Counted from the stretch's first letter, positions 28,300 to 44,597 are shown. The stretch is 64,000 bases of DNA from Amaranthus tricolor (GCF_026212465.1 NC_080059.1:23525768-23589767), one strand, 5' to 3'. Numbers and translations: made by a program. Notes: generated from the letters alone by a model not told the origin.

Positions 28300-31200
28300 T
28301 GACGAATGAACGATGAAGAATGAACAAGGATCAATGATCAATGAAGAATGAACAAGGATCAATGATCAAAGAAGAATGAACGATGAAGAATGAACAAGGT
28401 TCAATGATCAATGAAGAATGAACGATGAAGAATGAACAAGGATCAATGATCAATGACGAATGAACGATGAAGAATGAACAAGGATCAATGATCAATGAAG
28501 AATGAACAAGGATCAATGATCAAAGAAGAATGAACGATGAAGAATGAACAAGGATCAATGATCAATGAAGAATGAACGATGAAGAATGAACAAGGATTAA
28601 TGGTCAATGACGAATGAACGATGAAGAATGAACAAGGATCAATGATCAATGTAGAATGAACGATGAAGAATGAACAAGGATTGATGGTCAATGACGAATG
28701 AACGATGAAGAATGAACAAGGATCAATGATCAATGACGAATGAACGATGAAGAATGAACAACGATCAATGATCAATGACGAATGAACGATGAAGAATGAA
28801 CAAGGATAAATGATCAATGAAGAATGAAAGATGAAGAATGAACAAGGATTAATGGTCAATGACGAATGAACGATGAAGAATAAACAAGGATCAATGATCA
28901 ATCACGAATGAACGATGAAGAATGAACAAGGATCAATGATCAATGACGAATGAACGATGAAGAATGAACAAGGATCAATGATCAATGAAGAATGAACAAG
29001 GATCAATGATCAAAGAAGAATGAACGATGAAGAATGAACAAGGATCAATGATCAATGAAGAATGAACGATGAAGAATGAACAAGGAGTAATGGTCAATGA
29101 CGAATGAACGATGAAGAATGAACAAGGATCAATGATCAATGACGAATGAACGATGAAGAATGAACAAGGATCAATGATCAATGAAGAACGAACAAGGATC
29201 AATGATCAATGACGAATGAACGATGAAGAATGAACAAGGATTAATGATCAATGAAGAATGAACAAGGATCAATGGTCAATGACGAATGAACGATGAAGAA
29301 TGAACAAGGATCAATGATCAATGACAAATGAACGATGAAGAATGAACAAGGATCAATGATCAATGACGAATGAACGATGAAGAATGAACAAGGATCAATG
29401 ATCAATGAAGAATGAACAAGGATCAATGATCAAAGAAGAATGAACGATGAAGAATGAACAAGGATCAATGATCAATGAAGAATGAACGATGAAGAATGAA
29501 CAAGGAGTAATGGTCAATGACGAATGAACGATGAAGAATGAACAAGGATCAATGATCAATGACGAATGAACGATGAAGAATGAACAAGGATCAATGATCA
29601 ATGAAGAATGAACAAGGATCAATGATCAAAGAAGAATGAACGATGAAGAATGAACAAGGTTCAATGATCAATGAAGAATGAACGATAAAGAATGAACAAG
29701 GATTAATGGTCAATGACGAATGAACGATGAAGAATGAACAAGGATCAATGATCAATGAAGAATGAACGATGAAGAATGAACAAGGATTAATGGTCAATGA
29801 TGAATGAACGATGAAGAATGAACAAGGATCAATGATCAATTACGAATGAACGATGAAGAATGAACAAGGATCAATGATCAATGACGAATGAACGATGAAG
29901 AATGAACAAGGATCAATGATCAATGAAGAATGAACAAGGATCAATGGTCAAAGAAGAATGAACGATGAAGAATGAACAAGGAACAATGATCAATGAAGAA
30001 TGATCGATGAAGAATGAACAAGGATTAATGGTCAATGAAGAATGAACGATGAAGAATGAACAAGGATCAATGGTCAATGAAGAATGAACGATGAAGAATG
30101 AACAAGGATCAATGATCAATGAAGAATGAACAAGGATCAATGATCAAAGAAGAATGAACGATGAAGAATGAACAAGGTTCAATGATCAATGAAGAATGAA
30201 CGATGAAGAATGAACAAGGAGTAATTGTCAATGACGAATGAACGATGATGAATGAACAAGGATCAATGATCAATGACGAATGAACGATGAAGAATGAACA
30301 AGTATCAATGATCAATGAAGAATGAACAAGGATCAATGATCAATGACGAATGAACGATGAAGAATGAACAAGGAGTAATGGTCAATGACGAATGAACGAT
30401 GAAGAATGAACAAGGATCAATGATCAATGACGAATGAACGATGAAGAATGAACAAGGATGAATGATCAATGAACAATGAACAAGGATCAATGATCAATGA
30501 CGAATGAACGATGAAGAATGAACAAGGATCAATGATCAATGACGAATGAACGATGAAGAATGAACATGGATCAATGATCAATGAAGAATGAACAAGGATC
30601 AATGATCAAAGAAGAATGAACGATGAAGAATGAACAAGGAGTAATGGTCAATGACGAATGAACGATGAAGAATGAACAAGGATCAATGATCAAAGACGAA
30701 TGAACGATGAAGAATGAACAAGGATCAATGATCAATAAACAATGAACAAGGATCAATGATCAATGACGAATGAACGATGAAGAATGAACAAGGATCAATG
30801 ATAAATGACGAATGAACGATGAAGAATGAACAAGGATTAATGATCAATGAAGAATGAACAAGGATCAATGATCAAAGAAGAATGAACGATGAAGAATGAA
30901 CAAGGTTCAATGATCAATGACGAATGAACGATGAAGAATGAACAAGGATCAATGATCAATAAAGAATGAACAAGGATCAATGATCAAAGAAGAATGAACG
31001 ATGAAGAATGAACAAGGATCAATGATCAATGAAGAATGAACGATGAAGAATGAACAAGGAACAATGATCAATGAAGAATGATCGATGAAGAATGAACAAG
31101 GATTAATGGTCAATGAAGAATGAACGATGAAGAATGAACAAGGATCAATGGTCAATGAAGAATGAACGATGAAGAATGAACAAGGATCAATGATCAATGA

Positions 31201-33146
31201 AGAATGAACAAGGATCAATGATCAAAGAAGAATGAACGATGAAGAATGAACAAGGATCAATGATCAATGAAGAATGAACGATGAAGAATGAACAAGGAGT
31301 AATTGTCAATGACGAATGAACGATGAAGAATGAACAAGGATCAATGATCAATGACGAATGAACGATGAAGAATGAACAAGGATCAATGATCAATGAAGAA
31401 TGAACAAGCATCAATGATCAATGACGAATGAACGATGAAGAATGAACAAGGAGTAATGGTCAATGACGAATGAACGATGAAGAATGAACAAGGATCAATG
31501 ATCAATGACGAATGAACGATGAAGAATGAATAAGGATGAATGATCAATAAACAATGAACAAGGATCAATGATCAATGACGAATGAACGATGAAGAATGAA
31601 CAAGGATCAATGATCAATGACGAATGAACGATGAAGAATGAACAAGGATCAATGATCAATGAAGAATGAACAAGGATCAATGATCAAAGAAGAATGAACG
31701 ATGAAGAATGAACAAGGAGTAATGGTCAATGACGAATGAACGATGAAGAATGAACAAGGATCAATGATCAAAGACGAATGAACGATGAAGAATGAACAAG
31801 GATCAATGATCAATAAACAATGAACAAGGATCAATGATCAATGACGAATGAACGATGAAGAATGAACAAGGATCAATGTTCAATGACGAATGAACGATGA
31901 AGAATGAACAAGGATCAATGATCAATGAAGAATGAACAAGGATCAATGATCAAAGAAGAATGAACGATGAAGAATGAACAAGGTTCAATGATCAATGAAG
32001 AATGAACGATGAAGAATGAACAAGGATCAATGATCAATGACGAATGAACGATGAAGAATGAACAAGGATCAATGATCAATGAAGAATGAACAAGGATTAA
32101 TGATCAAAGAAGAATGAACGATGAAGAATGAACAAGGATCAATGATCAATGAAGAATGAACGATGAAGAATGAACAAGGATTAATGGTCAATGACGAATG
32201 AACGATGAAGAATGAACAAGGATCAATGATCAATGTAGAATGAACGATGAAGAATGAACAAGGATTAATGGTCAATGACGAATGAACGATGAAGAATGAA
32301 CAAGGATCAATGATCAATGACGAATGAACGATGAAGAATGAACAAGGATCAATGATCAATGAAGAATGAACGATGAAGAATGAACAAGGATCAATGATCA
32401 ATGAAGAATGAACAAGGATCAATGATCAATGACGAATGAACGATGAAGAATGAACAAGGGTCAATGATCAATGAAGAATGAACGATGAAGAATGAACAAG
32501 GATCAATGATCAATGAAGAATGAACAAGGATCAATGATCAATGACGAATGAACGATGAAGAATGAACAAGGATCAATGATCAATGAAGAATGAACAAGGA
32601 TCAATGGTCAATGACGAATGAACGATGAAGAATGAACAAGGATCAATGATCAATGACAAATGAACGATGAAGAATGAACAAGGAGTAATGGTCAATGACG
32701 AATGAACGATGAAGAATGAACAAGGATCAATGATCAATGACGAATGAACGATGAAGAATGAACAAGGATCAATGATCAATGAAGAATGAACGATGAAGAA
32801 TGAACAAGGATCAATGATCAATGAAGAATGAACAAGGATCAATGATCAATGACGAATGAACGATGAAGAATGAACAAGGATCAATGATCAATGAAGAATG
32901 AACAAGGATCAATGGTCAATGACGAATGAACGATGAAGAATGAACAAGGATCAATGATCAATGAAGAATGAACAAGGATCAATGATCAAAGAAGAATGAA
33001 CGATGAAGAATGAACAAGGATCAATGATCAATGAAGAATGAACGATGAAGAATGAACAAGGAGTAATGGTCAATGACGAATGAACGATGAAGAATGAACA
33101 AGGATCAATGATCAATGACGAATGAACGATGAAGAATGAACAAGGA
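28300..33146 (+). repeat. Junction zone of the array, mixed blocks
   Basis: This stretch is made only of the same units but does not form a clean adjacent duplication. It contains block types seen on the left, such as the GGAACAATG block near 29980 and 31060. It also contains types that return on the right: about 31187-32440 matches 50066-51319 (offset 18,879) and about 32069-32842 matches 53202-53975 (offset 21,133). It holds nothing but repeat. Confidence 0.75.
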
Positions 33147-35967
33147 TCAATGATCAATGAAGAATGAACAAGGATCAATGATCAAAGAAGAATGAACGAT
33201 GAAGAATGAACAAGGTTCAATGATCAATGAAGAATGAACGATGAAGAATGAACAAGGATCAATGATCAATGAAGAATGAACGATGAAGAATGAACAAGGA
33301 GTAGTGGTCAATGACGAATGAACGATGAAGAATGAACAAGGATCAATGATCAATGACGAATGAACGATGAAGAATGAACAAGGATCAATGATCAATGAAG
33401 AATGAACAAGGTTCAATGATCAATGAAGAATGAACGATAAAGAATGAACAAGGATTAATGGTCAATGACGAATGAACGATGAAGAATGAACAAGGATCAA
33501 TGATCAATGAAGAATGAACGATGAAGAATGAACAAGGATTAATGGTCAATGATGAATGAACGATGAAGTATGAACAAGGATCAATGATCAATTACGAATG
33601 AACGATGAAGAATGAACAAGGATCAATGATCAATGACGAATGAACGATGAAGAATGAACAAGGATCAATGATCAATGAAGAATGAACAAGGATCAATGAT
33701 CAAAGAAGAATGAACGATGAAGAATGAACAAGGTTCAATGATCAATGAAGAATGAACGATAAAGAATGAACAAGGATTAATGGTCAATGACGAATGAACG
33801 ATGAAGAATGAACAAGGATCAATGATCAATGAAGAATGAACGATGAAGAATGAACAAGGATTAATGGTCAATGACGAATGAACGATGAAGAATGAACAAG
33901 GATCAATGATCAATGAAGAATGAACGATGAAGAATGAACAAGGATCAATGATAAATGAAAAATGAACGATGAAGAATGAATAAGGATCAATGATCAATGA
34001 CGAATGAACGATGAAGAATGAACAAGGATCAATGATCAATGAAGAATGAACGATGAAGAATGAACAAGGAGTAATGGTCAATGATGAATGAACGATGAAG
34101 AATGAACAAGGATCAATGATCAATGACGAATGAACGATGAAGAATGAACAAGGATCAATGATCAATGAAGAATGAACGATGAAGAATGAACAAGGATCAA
34201 TGATCAATGAAGAATGAACGATGAAGAATGAACAAGGAACAATGATCAATGAAGAATGATCGATGAAGAATGAACAAGGATTAATGGTCAATGAAGAATG
34301 AACGATGAAGAATGAACAAGGATCAATGGTCAATGAAGAATGAACGATGAAGAATGAACAAGGATCAATGATCAATGAAGAATGAACAAGGATCAATGAT
34401 CAAAGAAGAATGAACGATGAAGAATGAACAAGGATCAATGATCAATGAAGAATGAACGATGAAGAATGAACAAGGATCAATGATCAATGAAGAATGAACG
34501 ATGAAGAATGAACAAGGAGTAATGGTCAATGACGAATGAACGATGAAGAATGAACAAGGATCAATGATCAATGACGAATGAACGATGAAGAATGAACAAG
34601 GATCAATGATCAATGAAGAATGAACAAGGATCAATGATCAAAGAAGAATGAACGATGAAGAATGAACAAGGTTCAATGATCAATGAAGAATGAACGATGA
34701 AGAATGAACAAGGATCAATGATCAATGAAGAATGAACGATGAAGAATAAACAAGGAGTAATGGTCAATGACGAATGAACGATGAAGAATGAACAAGGATC
34801 AATGATCAATGACGAATGAACGATGAAGAATGAACAAGGATCAATGATCAATGAAGAATGAACAAGGATCAATGATCAAAGAAGAATGAACGATGAAGAA
34901 TGAACAAGGTTCAATGATCAATGAAGAATGAACGATAAAGAATGAACAAGGATTAATGGTCAATGACGAATGAACGATGAACAATGAACAAGGATCAATG
35001 ATCAATGAAGAATGAACGATGAAGAATGAACAAGGATTAATGGTCAATGATGAATGAACGATGAAGTATGAACAAGGATCAATGATCAATTACGAATGAA
35101 CGATGAAGAATGAACAAGGATCAATGATCAATGACGAATGAACGATGAAGAATGAACAAGGATCAATGATCAATGAAGAATGAACAAGGATCAATGATCA
35201 AAGAAGAATGAACGATGAAGAATGAACAAGGTTCAATGATCAATGAAGAATGAACGATAAAGAATGAACAAGGATTAATGGTCAATGACGAATGAACGAT
35301 GAAGAATGAACAAGGATCAATGATCAATGAAGAATGAACGATGAAGAATGAACAAGGATTAATGGTCAATGACGAATGAACGATGAAGAATGAACAAGGA
35401 TCAATGATCAATGAAGAATGAACGATGAAGAATGAACAAGGATCAATGATAAATGAAAAATGAACGATGAAGAATGAATAAGGATCAATGATCAATGACG
35501 AATGAACGATGAAGAATGAACAAGGATCAATGATCAATGAAGAATGAACGATGAAGAATGAACAAGGAGTAATGGTCAATGATGGATGAACGATGAAGAA
35601 TGAACAAGGATCAATGATCAATGACGAATGAACGATGAAGAATGAACAAGGATCAATGATCAATGAAGAATGAACGATGAAGAATGAACAAGGATCAATG
35701 ATCAATGAAGAATGAACGATGAAGAATGAACAAGGAACAATGATCAATGAAGAATGATCGATGAAGAATGAACAAGGATTAATGGTCAATGAAGAATGAA
35801 CGATGAAGAATGAACAAGGATCAATGGTCAATGAAGAATGAACGATGAAGAATGAACAAGGATCAATGATCAATGAAGAATGAACAAGGATCAATGATCA
35901 AAGAAGAATGAACGATGAAGAATGAACAAGGATCAATGATCAATGAAGAATGAACGATGAAGAATGA
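33147..35967 (+). repeat. Tandem segmental duplication, offset 1456 then 1498 bp
   Basis: About 33147-34470 is repeated from 34603 to about 35967. The offset changes from 1456 to 1498 bp because one 42-bp unit is present in only one copy (the left copy has it missing near 33590). GAAGTATGAACAAGG near 33566 and 35064 is a shared private variant. The copies differ at GATGGATGAACG near 35582, absent at 34084. Confidence 0.8.
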
Positions 35968-38900
35968 ACAAGGAGTAATTGTCAATGACGAATGAACGAT
36001 GAAGAATGAACAAGGATCAATGATCAATGATCAATGACGAATGAACGATGAAGAATGAACAAGGATCAATGATCAATGAAGAATGAACAAGGATCAATGA
36101 TCAATGACGAATGAACGATGAAGAATGAACAAGGAGTAATGGTCAATGACGAATGAACGATGAAGAATGAACAAGGATCAATGATCAATGACGAATGAAC
36201 GATGAAGAATGAACAAGGATGAATGATCAATGAACAATGAACAAGGATCAATGATCAATGACGAATGAACGATGAAGAATGAACAAGGATCAATGATCAA
36301 TGACGAATGAACGATGAAGAATGAACAAGGATCAATGATCAATGAAGAATGAACAAGGATCAATGATCAAAGAAGAATGAACGATGAAGAATGAACAAGG
36401 AGTAATGGTCAATGACGAATGAACGATGAAGAATGAACAAGGATCAATGATCAAAGACGAATGAACGATGAAGAATGAACAAGGATCAATGATCAATAAA
36501 CAATGAACAAGGATCAATGATCAATGACGAATGAACGATGAAGAATGAACAAGGATCAATGATAAATGACGAATGAACGATGAAGAATGAACAAGGATCA
36601 ATGATCAATGAAGAATGAACAAGGATCAATGATCAAAGAAGAATGAACGATGAAGAATGAACAAGGTTCAATGATCAATGAAGAATGAACGATGAAGAAT
36701 GAACAAGGATCAATGATCAATGACGAATGAACGATGAAGAATGAACAAGGATCAATGATCAATGAAGAATGAACAAGGATCAATGATCAAAGAAGAATGA
36801 ACGATGAAGAATGAACAAGGATCAATGATCAATGAAGAATGAACGATGAAGAATGAACAAGGAGTAATGGTCAATGACGAATGAACGATGAAGAATGAAC
36901 AAGGATCAATGATCAATGAAGAATGAACGATGAAGAATGAACAAGGATTAATGGTCAATGACGAATGAACGATGAAGAATGAACAAGGATCAATGATCAA
37001 TGAAGAATGAACGATGAAGAATGAACAAGGATCAATGATAAATGAAAAATGAACGATGAAGAATAAATAAGGATCAATGATCAATGACGAATGAACGATG
37101 AAGAATGAACAAGGATCAATGATCAATGAAGAATGAACGATGAAGAATGAACAAGGAGTAATGGTCAATGATGAATGAACGATGAAGAATGAACAAGGAT
37201 CAATGATCAATGACGAATGAACGATGAAGAATGAACAAGGATCAATGATCAATGAAGAATGAACGATGAAGAATGAACAAGGATCAATGATCAATGAAGA
37301 ATGAACGATGAAGAATGAACAAGGAACAATGATCAATGAAGAATGATCGATGAAGAATGAACAAGGATTAATGGTCAATGAAGAATGAACGATGAAGAAT
37401 GAACAAGGATCAATGGTCAATGAAGAATGAACGATGAAGAATGAACAAGGATCAATGATCAATGAAGAATGAACAAGGATCAATGATCAAAGAAGAATGA
37501 ACGATGAAGAATGAACAAGGATCAATGATCAATGAAGAATGAACGATGAAGAATGAACAAGGAGTAATTGTCAATGACGAATGAACGATGAAGAATGAAC
37601 AAGGATCAATGATCAATGAAGAATGAACAAGGATCAATGATCAATGACGAATGAACGATGAAGAATGAACAAGGAGTAATGGTCAATGACGAATGAACGA
37701 TGAAGAATGAACAAGGATCAATGATAAATGACGAATGAACGATGAAGAATGAACAAGGATGAATGATCAATGAACAATGAACAAGGATCAATGATCAATG
37801 ACGAATGAACGATGAAGAATGAACAAGGATCAATGATCAATGACGAATGAACGATGAAGAATGAACAAGGATCAATGATCAATGAAGAATGAACAAGGAT
37901 CAATGATCAAAGAAGAATGAACGATGAAGAATGAACAAGGAGTAATGGTCAATGACGAATGAACGATGAAGAATGAACAAGGATCAATGATCAAAGACGA
38001 ATGAACGATGAAGAATGAACAAGGATCAATGATCAATAAACAATGAACAAGGATCAATGATCAATGACGAATGAACGATGAAGAATGAACAAGGATCAAT
38101 GATAAATGACGAATGAACGATGAAGAATGAACAAGGATCAATGATCAATGAAGAATGAACAAGGATCAATGATCAAAGAAGAATGAACGATGAAGAATGA
38201 ACAAGGTTCAATGATCAATGAAGAATGAACGATGAAGAATGAACAAGGATCAATGATCAATGACGAATGAACGATGAAGAATGAACAAGGATTAATGGTC
38301 AATGAAGAATGAACAAGGATCAATGATCAATGACGAATGAACGATGAAGAATGAACAAGGATCAATGATCAATGACGAATGAACGATGAAGAATGAACAA
38401 GGATCAATGATCAATGAAGAATGAACAAGGATCAATGATCAATGACGAATGAACGATGAAGAATGAACAAGGATCAATGATCAATGAAGAATGAAGAATG
38501 AACAAGGATCAATGGTCAATGACGAATGAACGATGAAGAATGAACAAGGATCAATGATCAATGACAAATGAACGATGAAGAATGAACAAGGATCAATGAT
38601 CAATGACGAATGAACGATGAAGAATGAACAAGGGTCAATGATCAATGAAGAATGAACAAGGATCAATGATCAAAGAAGAATGAACGATGAAGAATGAACA
38701 AGGAGTAATGGTCAATGACGAATGAACGATGAAGAATGAACAAGGATCAATGATCAATGACGAATGAACGATGAAGAATGAACAAGGATCAATGATCAAT
38801 GAAGAATGAACAAGGATCAATGATCAAAGAAGAATGAACGATGAAGAATGAACAAGGATCAATGATCAATGAAGAATGAACGATGAAGAATGAACAAGGA

Positions 38901-41900
38901 GTAATGGTCAATGACGAATGAACGATGAAGAATGAACAAGGATCAATGATCAATGAAGAATGAACGATGAAGAATGAACAAGGATTAATGGTCAATGACG
39001 AATGAACGATGAAGAATGAACAAGGATCAATGATCAATGAAGAATGAACGATGAAGAATGAACAAGGATTAATGGTCAATGACGAATGAACGATGAAGAA
39101 TGAACAAGGATCAATGATCAATGAAGAATGAACGATGAAGAATGAACAAGGATCAATGATAAATGAAAAATGAACGATGAAGAATGAATAAGGATCAATG
39201 ATCAATGACGAATGAACGATGAAGAATGAACAAGGATCAATGATCAATGAAGAATGAACGATGAAGAATGAACAAGGAGTAATGGTCAATGATGGATGAA
39301 CGATGAAGAATGAACAAGGATCAATGATCAATGACGAATGAACGATGAAGAATGAACAAGGATCAATGATCAATGAAGAATGAACGATGAAGAATGAACA
39401 AGGATCAATGATCAATGAAGAATGAACGATGAAGAATGAACAAGGAACAATGATCAATGAAGAATGATCGATGAAGAATGAACAAGGATTAATGGTCAAT
39501 GAAGAATGAACGATGAAGAATGAACAAGGATCAATGGTCAATGAAGAATGAACGATGAAGAATGAACAAGGATCAATGATCAATGAAGAATGAACAAGGA
39601 TTAATGATCAAAGAAGAATGAACGATGAAGAATGAACAAGGATCAATGATCAATGAAGAATGAACGATGAAGAATGAACAAGGAGTAATTGTCAATGACG
39701 AATGAACGATGAAGAATGAACAAGGATCAATGATCAATGATCAATGACGAATGAACGATGAAGAATGAACAAGGATCAATGATCAATGAAGAATGAACAA
39801 GGATCAATGATCAATGACGAATGAACGATGAAGAATGAACAAGGAGTAATGGTCAATGACGAATGAACGATGAAGAATGAACAAGGATCAATGATCAATG
39901 ACGAATGAACGATGAAGAATGAACAAGGATGAATGATCAATGAACAATGAACAAGGATCAATGATCAATGACGAATGAACGATGAAGAATGAACAAGGAT
40001 CAATGATCAATGACGAATGAACGATGAAGAATGAACAAGGATCAATGATCAATGAAGAATGAACAAGGATCAATGATCAAAGAAGAATGAACGATGAAGA
40101 ATGAACAAGGAGTAATGGTCAATGACGAATGAACGATGAAGAATGAACAAGGATCAATGATCAAAGACGAATGAACGATGAAGAATGAACAACGATCAAT
40201 GATCAATAAACAATGAACAAGGATCAATGATCAATGACGAATGAACGATGAAGAATGAACAAGGATCAATGATAAATGACGAATGAACGATGAAGAATGA
40301 ACAAGGATCAATGATCAATGAAGAATGAACAAGGATCAATGATCAAAGAAGAATGAACGATGAAGAATGAACAAGGTTCAATGATCAATGAAGAATGAAC
40401 GATGAAGAATGAACAAGGATCAATGATCAATGACGAATGAACGATGAAGAATGAACAAGGATCAATGATCAATGAAGAATGAACAAGGATCAATGATCAA
40501 AGAAGAATGAACGATGAAGAATGAACAAGGATCAATGATCAATGAAGAATGAACGATGAAGAATGAACAAGGAGTAATGGTCAATGACGAATGAACGATG
40601 AAGAATGAACAAGGATCAATGATCAATGAAGAATGAACGATGAAGAATGAACAAGGATTAATGGTCAATGACGAATGAACGATGAAGAATGAACAAGGAT
40701 CAATGATCAATGAAGAATGAACGATGAAGAATGAACAAGGATCAATGATAAATGAAAAATGAACGATGAAGAATAAATAAGGATCAATGATCAATGACGA
40801 ATGAACGATGAAGAATGAACAAGGATCAATGATCAATGAAGAATGAACGATGAAGAATGAACAAGGAGTAATGGTCAATGATGAATGAACGATGAAGAAT
40901 GAACAAGGATCAATGATCAATGACGAATGAACGATGAAGAATGAACAAGGATCAATGATCAATGAAGAATGAACGATGAAGAATGAACAAGGATCAATGA
41001 TCAATGAAGAATGAACGATGAAGAATGAACAAGGAACAATGATCAATGAAGAATGATCGATGAAGAATGAACAAGGATTAATGGTCAATGAAGAATGAAC
41101 GATGAAGAATGAACAAGGATCAATGGTCAATGAAGAATGAACGATGAAGAATGAACAAGGATCAATGATCAATGAAGAATGAACAAGGATCAATGATCAA
41201 AGAAGAATGAACGATGAAGAATGAACAAGGATCAATGATCAATGAAGAATGAACGATGAAGAATGAACAAGGAGTAATTGTCAATGACGAATGAACGATG
41301 AAGAATGAACAAGGATCAATGATCAATGACGAATGAACGATGAAGAATGAACAAGGATCAATGATCAATGAAGAATGAACAAGGATCAATGATCAATGAC
41401 GAATGAACGATGAAGAATGAACAAGGAGTAATGGTCAATGACGAATGAACGATGAAGAATGAACAAGGATCAATGATCAATGACGAATGAACGATGAAGA
41501 ATGAACAAGGATGAATGATCAATGAACAATGAACAAGGATCAATGATCAATGACGAATGAACGATGAAGAATGAACAAGGATCAATGATCAATGACGAAT
41601 GAACGATGAAGAATGAACAAGGATCAATGATCAATGAAGAATGAACAAGGATCAATGATCAAAGAAGAATGAACGATGAAGAATGAACAAGGAGTAATGG
41701 TCAATGACGAATGAACGATGAAGAATGAACAAGGATCAATGATCAAAGACGAATGAACGATGAAGAATGAACAAGGATCAATGATCAATAAACAATGAAC
41801 AAGGATCAATGATCAATGACGAATGAACGATGAAGAATGAACAAGGATCAATGATAAATGACGAATGAACGATGAAGAATGAACAAGGATCAATGATCAA

Positions 41901-42721
41901 TGAAGAATGAACAAGGATCAATGATCAAAGAAGAATGAACGATGAAGAATGAACAAGGTTCAATGATCAATGAAGAATGAACGATGAAGAATGAACAAGG
42001 ATCAATGATCAATGACGAATGAACGATGAAGAATGAACAAGGATTAATGGTCAATGAAGAATGAACAAGGATCAATGATCAATGACGAATGAACGATGAA
42101 GAATGAACAAGGATCAATGATCAATGACGAATGAACGATGAAGAATGAACAAGGATCAATGATCAATGAAGAATGAACAAGGATCAATGATCAATGACGA
42201 ATGAACGATGAAGAATGAACAAGGATCAATGATCAATGAAGAATGAAGAATGAACAAGGATCAATGGTCAATGACGAATGAACGATGAAGAATGAACAAG
42301 GATCAATGATCAATGACAAATGAACGATGAAGAATGAACAAGGATCAATGATCAATGACGAATGAACGATGAAGAATGAACAAGGGTCAATGATCAATGA
42401 AGAATGAACAAGGATCAATGATCAAAGAAGAATGAACGATGAAGAATGAACAAGGAGTAATGGTCAATGACGAATGAACGATGAAGAATGAACAAGGATC
42501 AATGATCAATGACGAATGAACGATGAAGAATGAACAAGGATCAATGATCAATGAAGAATGAACAAGGATCAATGATCAAAGAAGAATGAACGATGAAGAA
42601 TGAACAAGGATCAATGATCAATGAAGAATGAACGATGAAGAATGAACAAGGAGTAATGGTCAATGACGAATGAACGATGAAGAATGAACAAGGATCAATG
42701 ATCAATGAAGAATGAACGATG
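35262..42721 (+). repeat. Large tandem segmental duplication, offset 3710 then 3752 bp
   Basis: About 35262-38969 is followed by a copy at about 38970-42721. Private variants such as GATGGATGAACG (35582, 39292), the extra H5 heptamer (36018, 39728) and GAATAAATAAGG (about 37063, 40773) recur at 3710 bp. Past about 37600 the offset is 3752 because the right copy has one more 42-bp unit. This is among the longest duplications in the window. Confidence 0.85.
38789..39583 (-). other. Longest open stretch on the minus strand (264 codons); not a convincing gene
   Basis: On the minus strand one of three frames has no stop in the 42-bp unit and reads a 14-residue repeat, SSLIIDPCSFFIVH, rich in Ile, Phe, Ser and one Cys per repeat. 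Similar stretches fill the window; other long ones are the 243-codon copies of the 732-bp block. All begin with TTG, because the consensus minus strand contains no ATG, and all stop at TGA where a 28-bp unit shifts the frame. Most lengths equal 14n+5 or 14n+12 residues, as expected from the repeat. There is no ribosome-binding-site pattern, no non-repetitive domain and no third-position bias independent of the repeat. I consider it spurious. Confidence 0.3.
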
Positions 42722-44597
42722 AAGAATGAACAAGGATTAATGGTCAATGACGAATGAACGATGAAGAATGAACAAGGATCAATGATCAATGAGGAATGAA
42801 CGATGAAGAATGAACAAGGATCAATGATAAATGAAAAATGAACGATGAAGAATAAATAAGGATCAATGATCAATGACGAATGAACGATGAAGAATGAACA
42901 AGGATCAATGATCAATGAAGAATGAACGATGAAGAATGAACAAGGAGTAATGGTCAATGATGAATGAACGATGAAGAATGAACAAGGATCAATGATCAAT
43001 GACGAATGAACGATGAAGAATGAACAAGGATCAATGATCAATGAAGAATGAACGATGAAGAATGAACAAGGATCAATGATCAATGAAGAATGAACGATGA
43101 AGAATGAACAAGGAACAATGATCAATGAAGAATGATCGATGAAGAATGAACAAGGATTAATGGTCAATGAAGAATGAACGATGAAGAATGAACAAGGATC
43201 AATGGTCAATGAAGAATGAACGATGAAGAATGAACAAGGATCAATGATCAATGAAGAATGAACAAGGATCAATGATCAAAGAAGAATGAACGATGAAGAA
43301 TGAACAAGGATCAATGATCAATGAAGAATGAACGATGAAGAATGAACAAGGAGTAATTGTCAATGACGAATGAACGATTAAGAATGAACAAGGATCAATG
43401 ATCAATGACGAATGAACGATGAAGAATGAACAAGGATCAATGATCAATGAAGAATGAACAAGGATCAATGATCAATGACGAATGAACGATGAAGAATGAA
43501 CAAGGAGTAATGGTCAATGACGAATGAACGATGAAGAATGAACAAGGATCAATGATCAATGACGAATGAACGATGAAGAATGAACAAGGATGAATGATCA
43601 ATGAACAATGAACAAGGATCAATGATCAATGACGAATGAACGATGAAGAATGAACAAGGATCAATGATCAATGACGAATGAACGATGAAGAATGAACAAG
43701 GATCAATGATCAATGAAGAATGAACAAGGATCAATGATCAAAGAAGAATGAACGATGAAGAATGAACAAGGAGTAATGGTCAATGACGAATGAACGATGA
43801 AGAATGAACAAGGATCAATGATCAAAGACGAATGAACGATGAAGAATGAACAAGGATCAATGATCAATAAACAATGAACAAGGATCAATGATCAATGACG
43901 AATGAACGATGAAGAATGAACAAGGATCAATGATAAATGACGAATGAACGATGAAGAATGAACAAGGATCAACGATCAATGAAGAATGAACAAGGATCAA
44001 TGATCAAAGAAGAATGAACGATGAAGAATGAACAAGGTTCAATGATCAATGAAGAATGAACGATGAAGAATGAACAAGGATCAATGATCAATGACGAATG
44101 AACGATGAAGAATGAACAAGGATTAATGGTCAATGAAGAATGAACAAGGATCAATGATCAATGACGAATGAACGATGAAGAATGAACAAGGATCAATGAT
44201 CAATGACGAATGAACGATGAAGAATGAACAAGGATCAATGATCAATGAAGAATGAACAAGGATCAATGATCAATGACGAATGAACGATGAAGAATGAACA
44301 AGGATCAATGATCAATGATGAATGAAGAATGAACAAGGATCAATGGTCAATGACGAATGAACGATGAAGAATGAACAAGGATCAATGATCAATGACAAAT
44401 GAACGATGAAGAATGAACAAGGATCAATGATCAATGACGAATGAACGATGAAGAATGAACAAGGGTCAATGATCAATGAAGAATGAACAAGGATCAATGA
44501 TCAAAGAAGAATGAACGATGAAGAATGAACAAGGAGTAATGGTCAATGACGAATGAACGATGAAGAATGAACAAGGATCAAAGATCAATGACGAATG
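40440..44597 (+). repeat. Tandem segmental duplication, offset 2079 bp
   Basis: About 40440-42518 is followed directly by a copy at about 42519-44597. The offset 2079 is 49.5 units, so it is a multiple of 7 but not of 14. Shared landmarks include GAATAAATAAGG (40773, 42852), CAATAAACAATG and the 35-bp units at 42241 and 44320. Private changes in the right copy include GAGGAATG near 42790, GATTAAGAATG near 43377 and GATCAACGATC near 43970. This duplication overlaps the right copy of the 3.7-kb one, so it is later or nested. Confidence 0.87.
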
